This document shows, piece after piece, positions 12,530 through 26,250 of a DNA stretch of 64,000 bases; position 1 is the first letter of the stretch; each line of letters starts with the position of its first letter. This DNA is from Theropithecus gelada. Its lineage: Eukaryota; Chordata; Mammalia; Primates; Cercopithecidae. A program made the translations under genes and the position numbers. Under the pieces are notes generated by a model that saw only the letters and a program-made list of their open reading frames with translations, was not told where the DNA came from and ran no database searches. Where the stretch lies: assembly GCF_003255815.1 (NCBI RefSeq), contig NC_037670.1, positions 64,539,376-64,603,375 on the forward strand. The letters run 5' to 3'.

Positions 12530-15500
12530 CACATCTTAATACTAACATTAAATGTAAATGGCTTAAATGCTCCACTTAAAAGATACAGAATGACAGAATA
12601 GATAAGAATTCATCCACCAAATTTCTGCTATCTTCAGGAGACTCACCTAACACATAAGGATGCACATAAGCTTAAGGTAAAGGGGTGGAAAGAGATATTC
12701 CATGCAAATAGACACCAAAAGCAAGCAGGAGTAGCAATTCTTATATAGACAAAACAAACTTTAAAGCAACTGTGGTTAAAAAAGGACAAAGAAGGACATT
12801 ATATAGTGACAAAAGGACTAGCCCAACAAGAAAATATCACAATCCTAAACATATATGCACTTAACATGGGAGCTCCCAAATTTATAAAACAATTACTACT
12901 AGACCTAAGAAATGAGATAGATGGCAACACAATAATAGTGGGGGACTTTAATATTCCACTGTCAGCACTAGTCAGGTCATCAAGACAGAAAGTCAACAAA
13001 GAAACAATGGACTTAAACTATACCCTAAAACAAATGGACTCAAGCAGATGATTACAGAACATTCATATGCTACAGAATACACATTCTATTCATCAGCACA
13101 TGGAACATTCTCCAAGATAGACCATGTGATAGGGACAAAACAAGTCTGAGTAAATTTAAGAAAATCGCAATAATATTAAGTACTCTCTCAGACCACAGTG
13201 GAATAAAATTGGAAATCAACGCCAAAGGAACCCTCAAAACCATGCAAATACATGGAAATTAAATAACCTACTCCTGAATGATCACTGGGTCAACAATGAT
13301 ATCAAGATTAACATTCAAAAATTCTTTGAACAGAATGATAATAGTGACACAACCTATCAAAACCTCTGGGATACAGCAAAGGCAGTGCTAAAAGGAAAGT
13401 TCATAGCCATAAATGCCTACATCAAAACATCTGAAAGAGCACAAACAGCCAATCTGAAGTCACGTCTCAAAGACCTAGAGAAACAAACAAACTCATACCC
13501 AGCAGAAGAAAAGAAATAACGAAGATCAGAGCAGAATTAAATGAAATTTAAACAAAAAAATGCAAAAGATAAATGAAAACCTAGTTATCTGAAAAGACAA
13601 ATAAAATTGATAGACCATGAGCAAGATTAACCAAGAAAAGAAGAGAGAAGATTCAAATAAGCTCGATTACAAATGAAACAAGAGATATTATTACTGATAC
13701 TACAGAAATAAAAAATATTATTCAATTCTAGTATGAACTCCTTCACACACATAAACTAGGAAACCTGAAGGAGATGGATGAATTCCTGGAAATATATAAT
13801 CCTCCTAGATTAAACCAGGAAGAAACAGAAACTCTGAACAGACCAATAACAAGCAGCGAGATTGAAATGATAATAAAAAAACTTCCCAACAAAAACAATC
13901 CAGGACCCGATGAATTTATAGCTGAATTCTATCAGGCATTCAAAGAAGAATTGGGACCAATCCTATTGACACTATTCCACAGGATAGAGAAAGTGGGAAT
14001 CCTCCCTAAATCACTCTATGAAGTCAGTGTCACCCTAATACCAAAATCAGGAAAGGATATAACAAAAAAAGAACACTACACACCAATATCCCTAATGAAC
14101 ATAGATGAAAAAATCCTCATAAAAATACCAGCTAACCGAATCCAAAAGCGTATCAAAAAGATAATCCATCATGATCAAATGTGTTTGATACCAGGGATGC
14201 AGGGTTGATTTAACATATGCAAGCCAATAAATGTGATACAGCACATAAACAGAATTAAAAAGAAAATTCACATGATCATCTCAATAGATGCAGAAAAAGC
14301 GTTGGACATAATCCAGCATTCTTTATGATTAAAACCCTCAGCAAAATAGGCATAGAAGGGACATAACTTAAGGTAATAAAAGCCATCTATGACAAACCCA
14401 CAGCCAATGTTATACTGAATGGGGACAAGCTGAAAGCATTCCCCCTGAGAACTGGAACAAGACAAGGATGCCCACTTTCACCACTTCTACTCAATGTAGT
14501 ACTGGAAGTCCTAGTCAGAGCAATCACACAGGAAAAAAAAATAAAGGGCATCCAAATTGGTAAAGAGGAAGTCAAACTGTCGCTATTTGCTGATGATATG
14601 ATTGTATACGTAGAAACCCCTAAAGACTCATCCAAAGAAACTCTTACAACTAGTAAATAAATTCAGCAAGGTTTCAGGACACAAAATTAATGTACACAAA
14701 CAGTAGCTGTGCTATACACCAAGAGCAACCAAATGGAGAATCAAATCAAGAGCTCAACTCCTTTTATAATAGCTGCAAAAAAAAAAAAAAAAAAGGAATA
14801 TATCTAAACACGGAGGTGAAAGATCTCTACAAGGAAAAGTAAAAAACACTGCTGAAAAAAATCATAGATGACACAAACAAATGGAAACACATCCCATGCT
14901 CATGGATGGGCAGAATCAATATTGTGAAAATTACCATATTGTCAAAAGCAATCTACAATTTCAATGGAATTCCATCAAAATACCACCATCATTCTTCACA
15001 TAAATAGAAAAATATCCTAAAATTCACAGGGAACCAAAAAGAAACCCACATAGCCAAAGCAATTACTAAGCAAAAAGAACAAACCTGGAGGCACCACACT
15101 ACCTAACTTCAAACTATCCTATAAGGCCATAGACACCAAAACAGAATGATACTTGTATAAAAATAGGAACATGAATGAAACAGAATCAATAACCCAGAAA
15201 TAAAGCCAAACACTTACAGCCAACTGATCTTTGACAAAGCAAACAAACAAACAAACAAAACATAACGAGGGGAAAGGACACCATATTCAACAAATGGTGC
15301 AGGGATAATTAGCAAGCCACATGTTGAAGAATGAAACTGGATCCTCATCTCTCCCCTCAAGCAAAAATCAACTCAAGGTGGATCAAAGACTTAAATCTAA
15401 GACCTGGAACCATAATGATTCTAGAATATATGATCAGAAAACCCTTTCTAAACATTGGCTTAGGCAAAGACTTCATGACCAAGAACCAAAAAGCAAATGC

Positions 15501-16330
15501 AACAAAAACAAAGATAAACAGATGGGACTTAATTAAACTAAAAAGCTTCTGCACAGCTGAATAAGCAATCAGCAGAGTTAACACCCAACCCACAGAGTAG
15601 GAGAAAATCTTCACAATCTATACATCTGACACAAGACTAAGATCCAGAATCTACAAAGAACTCAAACAAATCAGCAGGAAAGAAACAACAAATACCATCA
15701 AAACGTGGGCTAAGGACATGAATAGACAATTCTCAAAAGAAGACAGACAAATGACTAACAAGCATATGAAAAATGCTCAACATCACTAACTATCAGGGGA
15801 ATGCAAATCAAAATACAATGTGGTACCACTTCACTCCTGCAAGAATGGCCATAATCAAAAAATCAAAATAATAGATGTTGGCACGGATGTGGTAAAAAGG
15901 GAACACTTTTACACTATTGGTGGGAATGTAAACTAGTACAACCACTATAGAAAACGGTGTGGAGATTCCTTAAAGTACTAAAAGTAGATATACTGTTTGA
16001 TTCAGCAATCCCACTACTAGGTATCTACTGAGAGGAAAAAAGTCATTATATGAAAAAGATATTTGCACACACATGTTTATAGCAGCATAATTTGCAATTG
16101 CAAAAATATGAAATCAGCCCAAATGCCCACCAATCAACAAGTGGATAAAGAAAATATGATATATATGTATGTATGTGTATATATACATATATATACACCA
16201 TGAAATACTACTCAGCCACAAAAAGGAACTAAATAATGGCATTTGCAGCAACCTGGATGGAACTGGAGACTATTATTCTAAGTGAAGTAACTCAGGAATG
16301 AAAAACCAAACATTCTTATATTCTCACTCA
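12530..16330 (+). pseudogene. L1 ORF2 remnant (endonuclease and reverse transcriptase)
   Basis: Endonuclease pieces include 12806-13051 with I-I-V-G-D-F-N, the conserved metal-site strand. The start of the reverse transcriptase is open at 13774-14208 (N-P-G-P-D motif and L-I-P-K motif). The catalytic F-A-D-D codons are at 14586-14597, still intact in sequence but in a disrupted frame. C-terminal pieces are open around 15331-15564. Many stops and frameshifts mean no working enzyme. Confidence 0.88.
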
Positions 16331-18121
16331 TAATTGTGAGTTAAGCTATTAACACACAAAGGCATAAGAATGATACAATGCATTTTAAGTATGATACAAT
16401 TAGTTTTGGGGACTTCGGGAGAAAGGCTGGGAGGGGAGTGAGGGATAAAAGATTACACATTGGGTACTGTGTACACTGCTTGGGTGATGGGTGCACAAAA
16501 ATCTCAGAAATCACCACTAAAGAACTTATTCATGTAACCAAGCATCACCTGTTCCCCAAAACCCTATTGAAATAAAAAATAAAATTCAAAAAAGAGACAT
16601 TACTATAAAGTGTAGAAAAATATTTCATTAATTACTGATAAGAGCATTCTCTTCTAATAGAATATAAGGATTAATTAAAATACTTTTACAAAAGAATTCT
16701 ATTTATTTTAGCAAGTTATTGTAAAAAAATTGTTAAATGCTAGTTCTTTCCAAATTAATTTATAAATGCAACATAAAGTCAATTAAAATTCCAGTGAGAA
16801 ATTGTAGACACAATGCTTTACAGTTCTTTCTTTACATCCACAGAACAGTGTTTAATCGATTTTTATGTGCCATATTCATTGCTGCAAAACTAGTGTCGAG
16901 AACATCTAACCACTCGTAAAAATAAATATCTCTCTGGATCAGAAACTGAACAGAAAGCTGGAGGTCGGGTCTCAACCTGTTGGCTGGTGGGTGCTGGGTT
17001 TAAATTCATAAATACAGCTGTGAATTTGACTACCCATCAAGTTACAATGAGTTTGCTGTAGTGGGAAGAAAGAAAGACAGATGCCTGGGGCCTTGTAACA
17101 GAGTACTGAAAACAGAATGGGATATGAGGACATCCATATAAAGGAGGCACAGCACAGGAGTGGTGTGTGGAGAATGAATCGCCAGAAACTGGCTGGGAAA
17201 TTAAAGATCTATGATTTTAGTTTGTGATATTGAGCCCAGTTTGCTGTTAGGGTAAACTTGACAGCACACAAATCAAAGAGCAAATTGAGCACAGAGAGGT
17301 TTAGAGCAGGGGATTACTTCTTGCAGTGGAGAGAAAAATCATTAACATTAGTCCTGATCAGAGCAGGGGAAAAGGGAAGACATGCTACCATACAGGTGCA
17401 GAAAGGGGCATGAAGGCACCATGCCCCGAATGTTCCCAACCAAGCGCACAGTTTAGAAGGAGGTGAAGAATCCCTGTGCAACGGGACTGAGGTAAGAGTG
17501 ACATACAGGAGTGCATGAGTGCATGTTACCCACAGAGGCTGTAGGGGTCATCTGGCCTCAGGCAGCCTCTGAGTGTGCAGGGTGTCCAGGGACCTCACGT
17601 ATGTTAGAGCAAGGGGAATAAACATCTTGCCTACTCCTCTAGAGGCGGCTTTCTTGGTTTTTAATGTGTTCACTGCCCCACCCTGAAGGAGTCATGATCA
17701 CCTGAAAGGGGAAGTCTGGGTGGTAAAAGGAGGGAAACCATCTGGCCACTTAGGCTGATGGGAACATCTGAAGCTTTATCCAGAGGATAATAAAGAAGAA
17801 CCATCCCTTTGTCATTTCCTGCTCCCCTTAGTTCCATGTGCAGAGAGGAGCTGGGCACTTTCAATCCACTCTGATACGTCCCAGGGAGGTCTGCCTGTGG
17901 CTGCTCTGTGATAAGACCTCCTTGACCCTTTACTCCACCTGGAAATACTGAGCTCAGTTCATTCATATTTGGAAACTTTTTCCCCCTTCAAAGAAATTGG
18001 AAGGTAAATTTGGAGGAAAATGATGTTTTCAAATTTTATTCCACAGGACTGAGGGAATGCTGGGGGTTCTCTGGGCTTGTTATCTCTTTAAGCAGCAAAC
18101 GTGATGAAATCTGGATCTTAC

Positions 18122-18231
18122 CCCATGGGAGTCCTGATGATAGCATGTCCTGAAGTTGGAGAAACTTCACCATTCAGCATTTTGAAAGTCGTGCTCTTCC
18201 CAGCTCCATTCACCCCTAGAAGTCCAAAGCA
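18122..18231 (-). CDS. ABCA13: ABCA13 coding exon (Walker A of NBD2)
   Basis: This 110 nt exon has CTCTTAG before it and GTAAG after it. It starts in frame with C-F-G-L-L-G and carries an intact Walker A P-loop, G-V-N-G-A-G-K-S-T, at 18216-18190 (the phosphate-binding lysine codon is 18198-18196). Then come T-F-K-M-L-N-G-E-V and [14 protein letters not shown]. The trailing GG must be completed by an exon that is not in the window. All nucleotide-binding residues visible here are conserved, so the site looks functional. The Q-loop, ABC signature, Walker B and stop codon would lie in later exons on the low-coordinate side. I found none of them in 1-18121. Confidence 0.94.
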
Positions 18232-18475
18232 CTAAGAGGAAATAAAGTTAAGTAAAGCACACTCAATCAAACAAGCTAAATAAATAGAACAAGTTAAATA
18301 AAATCAAAATTATATTAGAAACAGCACTTGCTTTTAGCCAACTCTGGGTTGACTTTGTTGGTTTGTGTTATTTGTGGAGTTTTAAAATGACAATATCGTA
18401 TAAAACACTGTATAGATTACAAAGTCCTCTCAAAATCATCATGGCACTTGAGTGGTATAAGAATTTCAGCAGTAA

Positions 18476-18928
<453 letters not shown>

Positions 18929-18961
18929 TAAAGTATTTTCTTAAAAGATTCCATCTTCTGC

Positions 18962-18967
<6 letters not shown>

Positions 18968-19013
<46 letters not shown>
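18968..19013 (+). repeat. (TG)23 microsatellite
   Basis: About 23 uninterrupted TG units 40 bases beyond the AluYRa-like element. This is likely length-variable. Confidence 0.97.
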
Positions 19014-19015
<2 letters not shown>

Positions 19016-19954
19016 GTGCTCATAGCTTTCTTATGTATCTTCTTTTTCCATTGAAGAGGCTGTAACTTCCTGTAAATTCACTCCTAACTCAGAGTCTAGG
19101 CTAATTCTGATATTAATTCTATATTCTGACATTGAGCATAGAGTCAACTCAGTTCTTGATCCAATCTCGCCTTACAGCCAACGTGAAAAATGGCCTTCTT
19201 GCTGTCTTTTCTACACTTTGTCTCTATCATGTGCCTCATCATATACTGTGCCTGAGAGTCCACCTTGGTGACTGTGTCTCTCTGGTTCTGTCAATCTCCT
19301 TCTAAGACAGGTGTTTTCTTATGGCTAGGAGCTGCGATCTACGGATACAAACTGGCTTCCTGGCTTCTCAAATCTTGGAAAGTGACTGCTTCTGGATTTT
19401 CTGCCACCAAGCATCACCTAACCATCACATAACCCTGTTTTGGACCTCTGGATTTCACAACTCCCCTGAGTTGCTACCTGCTTCAATTACCATGTTCTCC
19501 CCACTTGCCCTGCATCTCTCCCACCATCTGCAATTGAGTCCGTCTCCCTCCAGGCCTACCCTGTCCATGTCCCAGGGTACACCACCATCAGCTATCCAAA
19601 TTCTACCAATGCTTTAAGGCTTAGCTATAAACCACCTTTTTAATAAAGTTCTCCCCACGTACCCTATCCTCCCACCTTTCCTTCCCTGCCTACCCAGCCA
19701 CCCTCTCTGGACTGACAGCACTGAAGACAATACCACTCACGTACCTTTCAGTTATTTTTAGAAAATACTTTAATATATACAAAAATGAAATTGGGAAGAT
19801 AATAATTATTATGATGCTGTGCTTCCAAAAAATACTATATTATTATATCATTGTCCCCGCCTTGGGACAATGCTCATGCTCCCATGTAACATAGTATATG
19901 CTTATGATATTTTGTTTCCTAATTGATTATTAATTTCTAAATGGAGAAGGACAT

Positions 19955-20263
19955 ATAGTCGATGACAGTTCAGGTAATGACGAACTGCATACACAATGGT
20001 CATCTTACAAGATGACAATACCATATTTTAACTATACCTCGTCTATGTTTAGATACACAAATACTTGCCATTATGTTGCAATTGCCTACAGTATTCAGCA
20101 CATGCTATATAGATTTGTAGCGTAGGAGGAATGGGCTACACCATACAGCCTAGGCGTATCATAGGCTACGCCATGTAGGTTTGTGAAAGTATATTATATA
20201 ATGAAATCACCCAATGACACATTTCTCAGACTATATCCCCATTGTTAAACAACACAGGACTGT
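19955..20263. repeat. DNA-transposon remnant (non-autonomous)
   Basis: Contains AAATACTTGCCATTATGTTG, TTGCAATTGCCTACAGTATT and GTAGGTTTGTGAAAGTA and ends ATTGTTAAACAACACAGGAC. It matches a widespread mammalian short DNA element that I recall but cannot name with confidence. There is no coding capacity. Confidence 0.6.
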
Positions 20264-20775
20264 ATCTCAGTCATTTCTGTATTTTCCACAGACTCTTGCA
20301 CAGCACTCTCCATCTAGGTCATTAAACTGTAATGCTTATAAGAGCTTAAGAGAATAAAATCCAACTTTAAATGGCATCTTGGATCATTTAAGATACCTGG
20401 AGCATCATTCTTATCAATGTTTTACAAGTTTCTCTCTTAGCCCTGTTGGGACTCAGAAAATAATACCCCAAAGTGAAGGCCTCAAAGGCAGCCTCAGAAT
20501 TGAAAGTTTTTCTCTGACCTTCCCTGCCCTGCTGTCTCCGGCCCCTCTTTCTCCCCTGAGGCGGTCATAGAAACTAGAATCTCTTTTCCTCAAAGCCAGC
20601 CATAAAACCTAAAAATATTACCCTAACTTCTCCCCCCTTACGTATTTTTCAGTGCAAAAATTAGCCCTAAAGAAGTTACCTGACCTACCTTGTTTGACTG
20701 TAGGTCATAAGACAGACCTGCATTCCAGAGAGGGTCCTGCCCCACACCCAGAAGGAAGCAGCAGAAAACCACACA

Positions 20776-21040
20776 CCACCTGTTCTCACTTGTAAGTGGG
20801 AGCCGAACAATGAGAACACGTGGGCACAGAGAGGGGAACAACACACACTGGGGCCTGTCAGGAGGATGGGGGGAGGGAGAGCATCAGGATAAACAGCTAA
20901 TGCACGTGGAGCTTAATACCTAGGTGATGGGTTGACAGGTGCAGCAAACCACCTTGGCACACGTTTATAACTATGTAACAAAACTGCATGTGCTGCACGT
21001 GTATCCTAGAACTTAAAATAAAATTTTAAAAAATAAAAAT
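20776..21040 (+). mobile_element. 5'-truncated L1 3' end (L1PA type)
   Basis: Begins in the 3' end of L1 (ACCTGTTCTCACTTGTAAGT) and runs through the 3' UTR (CTAATGCACGTGGAGCTTAA, GGTGCAGCAAACCACC, ATCCTAGAACTTAAAATAAA) into an A-rich tail. Only about 265 bp of the 6 kb element was inserted. Confidence 0.92.
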
Positions 21041-21050
21041 AAAACATCTA

Positions 21051-21081
21051 GATAGTAACTCAAAAAAAAAAAAAAAAAAAA
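21051..21081 (+). mobile_element. Micro-insertion with A-tail at an L1 tail
   Basis: Eleven bases (GATAGTAACTC) plus 20 A, bracketed by AAAACATCTA at 21041-21050 and the same sequence at 21078-21087. This looks like an extremely truncated retro-insertion next to the L1 tail. A local slippage duplication is the alternative. Confidence 0.4.
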
Positions 21082-22334
21082 CATCTAAACAGAGAGGCCT
21101 TGCTGGGCTTCCCCTCTCAGTCTAAGAGCATTAATTCAGTCATACTCTTTTTGTCCAGCCATATTTCTACATGGCTGTCCATATTTGGTTGAACCTAAGC
21201 ATAAATATAGACAGTTTCCCTGTATCTTTCGATCTTCATTTCAACTCTTATTTTCTCTAAATCTGAGCTGCTCTTGTAGCATGTAAAACTATAATCAAAT
21301 AAATTCATAGGTTTTTTTTCCTGTTAATCTGCCTTTTGTCAGTTGATTTCCAGTGAACTTTGGCCCCCCCCACACTACTTTGCTTCAAACTACTATGGAA
21401 AGGTACTGGCAAAACTCTAAATAATCATGAATTTTAAAGGAAGGGTTAAAAAAATAGTTCAGTAAGATGGGTAAGATTGAATAGCCAGTCTTAGAGCATA
21501 AGCTAACAACTACTAAAAAAAAAAATTCTTTCTTAACATTTTGTCCTCATCTACCAGAAATCATAGTTCAGAGAGTAAGAATATGCCTGCATTACTTCAG
21601 ATTGGTTTCTTGGCTTCTCTTTACCTCAGAATACTCATATCTGAGACACCTACTGTCAGATCACAAGTAGAACATAAATACCAATCAGATAACAATATAA
21701 CCTATTTTGAATTTCTCAGGAGCTGGGAACAATATGAATGCAAGGTGCTTTTTTATTTTTAACAGTTAATTGAAGGCAATCACTTCCAGAACTGATTTCC
21801 CTTTACACATTAAGCTCAAATCAGGAACAATTTATATGACTTCTGTCAGTTCTGATTGAACATTATAACTAGAATTAATGTCTTACCTGTGAGAAAAAAC
21901 TTCCTGAGCTATTGCTATGGTGGGTGAGTGCTCTTTACCTTTTCAGAGTAGCATTTTGCCAGATTGGCTTAATTGGACACTAAAGAGTATTGATGTCCCA
22001 GTAAGAGATAAAAGTGATCCTTAATTAGATTAAAAGAAAAATTTCCTCAGCAAAAGTTATCCCATAGCCCAAGTCATAATTAAAACTATGCAATCACATG
22101 AAATTTTTAAAATTATAAAATGAAATAAATCCTATCAATCAGCCAAGTTTTTACTATGAAATAGTCAACAGACCTTCTTTTGGTTCTGTTCCTACTGATT
22201 TTGTAGGAATTTCCAAAATTTGAAGGCTATTTTTGGCTCTGATTTCAAATATTCTGAGAATAACACAAGCAGATCAGCAATTAGAGTTGCACAGGTTCAC
22301 AACAGAAGAAGATTAAAAATAGAAGCTTCATTAC

Positions 22335-22527
22335 CTCTCCTTTTGGTATGCCCAAACTAATATCTTGCACAGCAATAATCTTCTGGAAAGAGCGTCGATA
22401 GTGTTTACTAAGGTTGTATAACACAAGAATGTCTCCACTGGTCCTTCCTTCAAACACCCTCATTTCCTCTTTTTCAACATCTATATCCTTGGAAGATTTG
22501 ACTATGCCTTGGAGAGTAGATTGACCC
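22335..22527 (-). CDS. ABCA13: ABCA13 coding exon (linker and start of NBD2)
   Basis: This 193 nt exon has CTTCCCAG before it and GTAATG after it. After one base that completes arginine it encodes 64 residues. An acidic/basic linker ([17 protein letters not shown]) leads into the first strand of the second ATPase domain, [14 protein letters not shown]. The tyrosine in K-H-Y sits where ABC ATPases have the A-loop aromatic residue that stacks on adenine. The exon finishes [13 protein letters not shown]. It ends on a codon boundary exactly before the C-F-G-L-L-G of the Walker A strand. The domain is cytoplasmic and would bind ATP to drive the transporter. Confidence 0.93.
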
Positions 22528-25500
22528 CTGGGAAGATGAAATCAGAGTGAATTCACACCTGGCAAATGATACCGGAATAGTCTAGAAGAGGGAAAAGGGT
22601 CAGAGATTTGCAAATAATGGAAGATACTGCCTTTGGACTTCTGCACAATCAACTTTGTCCAGAGCACCCCAGTTCTGCCATCCTGATTATCAGGCAAGAA
22701 TCCATTTTTATTGTCTAACATAAATGAAATATACATGTTCCTAAAAGATATTGAAATGGATTGACACTAAACTACAGCTAGTTTTGAATTTTATGAATAA
22801 TAAAGTCATGCCAGACTTTTATACTAAATGTCAAAATAGCTTATCACAAAATTATTATAAGGCATTTACCTAATAAGCACTTTTACTAAAAGAGCCATTT
22901 AACAAATTAGACTACATATAAAAGTACTCAAACATTGTAAGTTTATAGTATATGTTGAATCATATAAAAGGATTATGTAACCAGCACTTGCACAATACTT
23001 TGCAAAAAGTATTCAATAATTATCTATCAGAGTAATGCAAATTTCATTTTCAACCCTTATTTTCTCTAAATCTGAGCTGCTCACTTTTTAATCTTTATAA
23101 TTTTCAATCTGACACATTTGACTTTCAAATAAATTTCAATTTCCCCTGCAAACTATAATATGCCATTTTAACTATTAAAATATATTTAAAATATTAATCA
23201 TTTAAAATATATTTAATGATTATATTTTAATGATAACCACTGAGTTAGTATCATAACCCAAATCAGTTACCTGGCTTTGACAGTGTAAATTGCCATGTAG
23301 TATATCATTATATTATCATTGGGAGAAGCTAGGTGTAAGGTACATTAGCAACATTCGATAATAATTTTACAACTTCTTCTGATTATTAAATTATTACAAA
23401 ATAAAAAAGGTATCAAAAATAAAATCCAATATCCATGGCAAGCTCCCAGTATCCCTGGCAACTTTTCTTTATTATTTTTCCACACCTGAAATCACCATTT
23501 GACAAATATATAATTTATTCTACACAGAACATAGATGATGAGAAAAATAGCTAGACACTCAGAATTCTATCTCATATGACCTCATTTATATAACGTTCAA
23601 AGGCATGAAAAATGAATCAATAAAAATAAAAATAAGGATTACAGTTACCTAGGGTGCAGCTATTGATGGAGAAGTTTACAACAGGCCATCTGAAGTGTTG
23701 GTAGTATTCAGTTTATTAGTGAGAGGGGGTTACATGAGTGTGGTCAATTTGTGAAAATTCATTGAATTTTACACTTTTCTGCTTGAATGTTATTTCCCTT
23801 CCCCAGATGATGGTGTGTTTATTGACCTTCCCCCTGTCCTGGACTTCCAGAGGTCTTCACACTCCAACAGGAAGCTGTGCCACCTGTATTCCCTCCTGCC
23901 TGGCAGAGCAGTACTCACAGCAACCCACACTAGCTTGCTCATCCTCTCCTCAGGAGGATTACCGGGGAAGCTTTATGAACAGCTCCTGGGTCTCATCCCC
24001 AGAGCTTCTCATTGCAGAGTTCCAGGAAGGGGCCCAGGTGTGCACATTCATTTACATCTCCTCAAGGCATTCTGGCTGGTGGAGACAATTGACTGAGGTT
24101 ACTTCTGATCCACCCACTCATAACAATCCAGTGTCCTAATACAGGAATCCAACTATGCCCAGCAATGTGCCACTTAGGTATCCTCTAACTGAAAATGACT
24201 AACCAATGATCTCTATATTAAATAGGAAGAATTCAGATGGGACCTAGGTATCATAGGATTTTCCAGATATGCAGTATATCTCACATCTGAACCGTGTGGC
24301 TGTTCCAACCCAGCCAGCACCTAGGGTATAGAGAGCAAAAGTGCAGCTCTAAGCAGGAGACAGAAAAGGCAGGAACTAGGGTCCAGGTCCTAATGGAAAC
24401 CTGAATTCTTGGCAAACAACCCAAGGCCAGCAGCAGGACAGTGGGACAGCTGGACAGGAGCCAGCACAGGTTAGGGAAGGACAGCAAGGAAGTGGGATCT
24501 CAGCACTCACGTCCAGCAGTGGGTGCAGGTGACAGGGGCCCTGCTCAGGCTGGGAAGGCAGGATCTATCCATTCCCAGTTGCACAGGGTAGGGTCTTCCT
24601 ATTTTCTTCCAAGATTCAATTATGAGTCGCATATCAATACTATAAAGCAACATAGATGTGCCCTAATAGAGAAAGAGGGCGTAACAGAAACACTGAGAAG
24701 GCATCAGCCCAGCCCCAGAGTCAGGGCAACAAATATCCCTGTGGGAATGGCAGGGGGATCACAAACACCTTCACTGAGCAGAAGGCACCACACTTGACAG
24801 GGGGGTGGGGAGCTTGCTAAGAACCTTGGGCTTTACCTTTCAAACAATGATTAGTGGTTTAGTTAGATCTGGGTTTTAAAAGTGAATTGACTGGGTCATG
24901 CAGTCATTATGACAGTTATCCATAAAACGGTAGTAAGCAACTAGTGTCTAAATTCACTTAAATTTCTTTGCTCTGTAACTTTCATGTAGAGAAAAGAATT
25001 GACTCTTTACTGTGGATAACAAGGACGTTATTCTAAAATACAATTCAACTTATACTTACAACTCCAGAAAGTAAAGGTAATACAGATTTTTTTCTTTAAA
25101 GAAAAATCTTTTGATACTATAGGAAAATGGAGTACCCTGAAATCTGCCAAGGGGGATCCTACATTATAGGTTTTTAAAATAGACTAAACTAGTAAGGGAC
25201 ATCAAAGAACAAATTATGTTTAAAAGGCACTCCGTATTTTACTCCAGGTTCATTCAGCTATTGGAAATCTGCAGACTCCAGGGTGATGTGGCCAATTCAA
25301 AAGCACATTGGGATTTATATTCAAAATTGTGCCTACTTTCCTTTATTAAAAGGGGTTATGTAACAAAATATGTCAGGAAATGGCTGAAAGGAAAAATAAT
25401 TCTATGAGGGGATCACCATAAATCATTAATCATGTGTCTTTATAATCCTTAATAGATTTTCTAGTGACATGGTCTTAATTGGTAATTTCTCCAAAAAGGA

Positions 25501-26250
25501 TCCCTCCCTCAAGTAGAGGTCAGAAGGAAATACATAGCTCTTGGAAAGAGCAGGCCAATGAACCCAGACACTTGGGTATGGAGGGGAAGCCATACCATTG
25601 TGGACCCTACACAGGAAAACACATTGCTTCCTTATGTAGTTCAAATGTCTTATCTGACAATATTTCAGATATTCTTGCAAGGCCACATTAAATCCTATTT
25701 ATAGTAGTAGGAATGCATGTGTGTGCATGTGTGTGCATGCATGTGTATAAACCACATTATACATCTACATGTCTACATATGCCCCGTGCTACTGACTTTC
25801 GACCTCACCTGACAAAGATGAGAATACAGCAGCATAAGCAACAAGATCCAGCAAAGGACATACAGAAATCTGTACTGAATTTTCCTATCTTCCTGCTCCC
25901 AGAGTTCTTGGCATTTAGTCGCAAAAATAATCATTGCGGTATCAACCAAATTTACCTTAGCTGCTTCAACGTAACAGAGAAATTCAGCCATTTCAAAGTG
26001 AAAATACACTGAGACAAATAACTGGAAACATTATCTCACAGATTGGCCCCTGATCTTTTGAAATTTTCTTTCCTGGTGTCAGTAACTCACACCAATCAAC
26101 ATGTAAAAAATAATAAAATCTTAACGCATTAGAACTATGTATAATGCTGATCAGATACAGTTTTTATTTTACAACCTCCAGGATGAATTTTTCTCTTCCT
26201 CTTTTTTTGTAGGAGTAAGTGCAGCTGAGAATGAGCCCTTAGGAACCCAC
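22528..26250 (-). other. ABCA13 intron
   Basis: 3.7 kb intron. It is mostly AT-rich, with a GC-richer block at 23780-24800 that contains chance open frames. No transposable element could be identified with confidence apart from a short direct-repeat copy at 23045-23082 and the alternating GT/GC tract at 25713-25748. Confidence 0.8.
25713..25748. repeat. Alternating purine-pyrimidine tract
   Basis: ATGCATGTGTGTGCATGTGT and continuation: TG and CA steps throughout, imperfect repeat unit of about 10 bases. This type of sequence can adopt Z-DNA; no function is shown. Confidence 0.7.

Larger units (their letters stand above)
10358..16593 (+). mobile_element. Nearly full-length L1 retrotransposon, inactive
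   Basis: About 6.2 kb in sense orientation: 5' UTR (10358 to about 11690), ORF1 region, ORF2 region, 3' UTR and a degraded A-rich tail. It is flanked by GAGATGTTACCATAGAG (10341-10357) and GAGACATTACTATAAAG (16594-16610), a 17 bp duplication whose four differences are all transitions. Both open frames are broken by many stops and shifts, so it cannot move on its own. The divergence fits an old primate L1 (L1PB or early L1PA); the exact subfamily is not determined. Confidence 0.9.

Noticed and set aside
18122..18231. Assignment of the exon chain to ABCA12 instead of ABCA13
   Set aside because: ABCA12 as I recall it reads differently at the linker and after Walker A (for example T-T-I-F-K-M-L-T-G-D). 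The chain here has T-T-F-K-M-L-N-G-E and F-C-L-G-Q-G-L. A database alignment would settle it.
23738..24139. 133-codon plus-strand open frame
   Set aside because: It has no recognisable family, opposes the gene strand and lacks splice or promoter support. The neighbouring overlapping frame (23815-24096) suggests only locally GC-richer sequence.
25713..25748. Possible regulatory Z-DNA element
   Set aside because: Sequence alternation alone is common in primate introns, so it is listed as a repeat only.
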